Shown here one piece after another: positions 62,885-64,000 of a stretch of 64,000 nucleotides of DNA. The stretch's first letter is position 1; each line of letters starts with the position of its first letter. A program made the position numbers and the translations under genes. The notes below the pieces were generated by a model. It ran no database searches. It saw nothing but the letters and a program-made list of their open reading frames with translations, and was not told the DNA's origin. Where the stretch lies: NCBI RefSeq assembly GCF_907164915.1, contig NC_061864.1:7392389-7456388 (forward strand). The letters are read 5' to 3'. Source of the DNA: Impatiens glandulifera. Lineage: Eukaryota; Streptophyta; Magnoliopsida; Ericales; Balsaminaceae.

Positions 62885-64000
62885 GTAAAATCCTGATTCA
62901 GAAACACATTCCAGATCTTAATCTAGTTATGAATCCGGATCCACATGAAAAACTCCCAATATATTTTTGAATCTGTGTATTATATATATATAAGCATTAA
63001 TCATCTATTGTTTTTTCATTGTTTGTATTGCTAGAAGTTGCCTTCAACATCTCTATTAATACACACTTTAACATTTCAAAATAAGAATTATGCCTACCCA
63101 GGACCTGACCATTATTCAGTAACTTTTGCCTTGGCATTTTTGTCTTTCTGAATGAAGAACCGATCCCAGGAGATTTCACATTGCTGGTAGTATGTTTTGT
63201 TTATGTTGGAGATTATGCTCTTCCTTTGAGACTACTCATTTCCATTTGATCTCCTCAGGATTGTTCTGTAGCTTCTTTCTCCAGTTTATCAGAGTTTGTA
63301 ACTGTTTAAATGTTCTCTTCTTTGAACCTCTATATAGATATGATTGTGAGAAGATTGATTTTATTTGCCATACTTCTAGTTAGCAGATAAACGTAATAAA
63401 CTATATGCGCCTGGTTTTTACTCCTATTAAGTACTCATCTGAAAAGAGCCTTTCCAATAATTTGGAAAAACTATTTGAGTCCTGCAACCACTTGGCTCAA
63501 TTGCAAGTCACTTTTTGTTACCATGAGCTAATGCTTCTTAATTAGTCTTATCTCAGCAATCTTATCATACACCATTTTTTATAAATTTGGTCTCCCTTTT
63601 TTGTTACACTAAAATATGGTCTGTATGTGGATTCTTAGCATTTCAGTATTGTATCTTGTGACTTATTTTTAGTCTATTAGCTATTTTCTAGAAATTTGGC
63701 ATTTAAGTTGTCACATTTTATGATTGAAATTTCTTTGCACTTCATACACAATGTTAATTTAATGATAGTAATCATTGGTCTTTTCACTTCCTTTCTGCAA
63801 TGTATAATAACTGTACTCAAGAGTGGTCACATAGGGGGTGTTTTGTTATCAACTTTTTTCACATTGATCATGATACGAAATGCGAAAAATCACTGTTATC
63901 TAGAAAATAATATGTATCATTTTTAACTTCAGCAATTTTCCATAACGATATCGTGATTGTGACAAAATACCAGTTGCTCAGTTTCCTACACATTTCTTGA
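62885..64000 (+). other. Intron 2 of the GT8 gene, continuing off the window
   Basis: Sequence after the donor at 62885 contains no frame matching the expected next exon (VVYLDADT). It is moderately AT-rich with T-rich stretches, consistent with a long intron. Small open frames here are not supported as genes. Confidence 0.6.

Overview
This window is nuclear DNA of a flowering plant, most likely a eudicot. The genes are plant families interrupted by GT-AG introns. Intergenic DNA is very AT-rich with long (TA)n runs, and it is full of plant-type DNA transposons (Mutator-like, hAT, Tourist-like, Helitron). There are no bacterial operons, no CRISPR array and no convincing tRNA or rRNA gene. Exon boundaries below were set by hand from GT/AG sites and reading-frame continuity.

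Layout. 1-1990: AT-rich, no gene. 2004-3458 (-): intronless BAHD acyltransferase. 4308-5030: small Helitron plus tandem repeats with tRNA-like A/B boxes. 5083-5880: duplicated segment, one copy holding a Tourist-like MITE and the other preserving the empty site. 5.9-11.1 kb: AT desert. 11164-13140: very large fold-back element whose two arms are built of about 20-bp repeats in opposite orientation. 15473-16524, 17177-17847 and 18257-18571: Mutator-like, hAT-like and Mutator-like non-autonomous elements. 18917-22243 (+): four-exon protein with an Rpn13/ADRM1 Pru-like domain. 24432-25076 (+): LSH/ALOG transcription factor. 27357-27478: isolated G-box/ABRE cluster. 28360-32639 (-): CDC5, the Myb-repeat spliceosome-associated protein. 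33054-35904: Pack-MULE with about 0.7-kb terminal inverted repeats, carrying a fragment of the U1-70K snRNP gene with introns retained. 36-43 kb: Helitron-like, Harbinger-like and hAT-like repeats. 43.3-57.3 kb: three tandem copies of a plant-specific gene encoding an N-terminal FWLWLE helical domain and a C-terminal RRM-like domain. 60172-61764: decayed hAT element with perfect TIR ends and TSD. 62370 to the window end (+): first two exons of an IPUT1/PGSIP6-type GT8 glycosyltransferase.

The genes do not form a pathway. The most notable points are: the Pack-MULE capture of a U1-70K segment beside CDC5 (both are pre-mRNA splicing genes); sequence from the CDC5 5' flank repeated downstream of two of the three RRM-like paralogues; an upstream ATG at equivalent positions in those paralogues with three different outcomes; and the fold-back satellite element.
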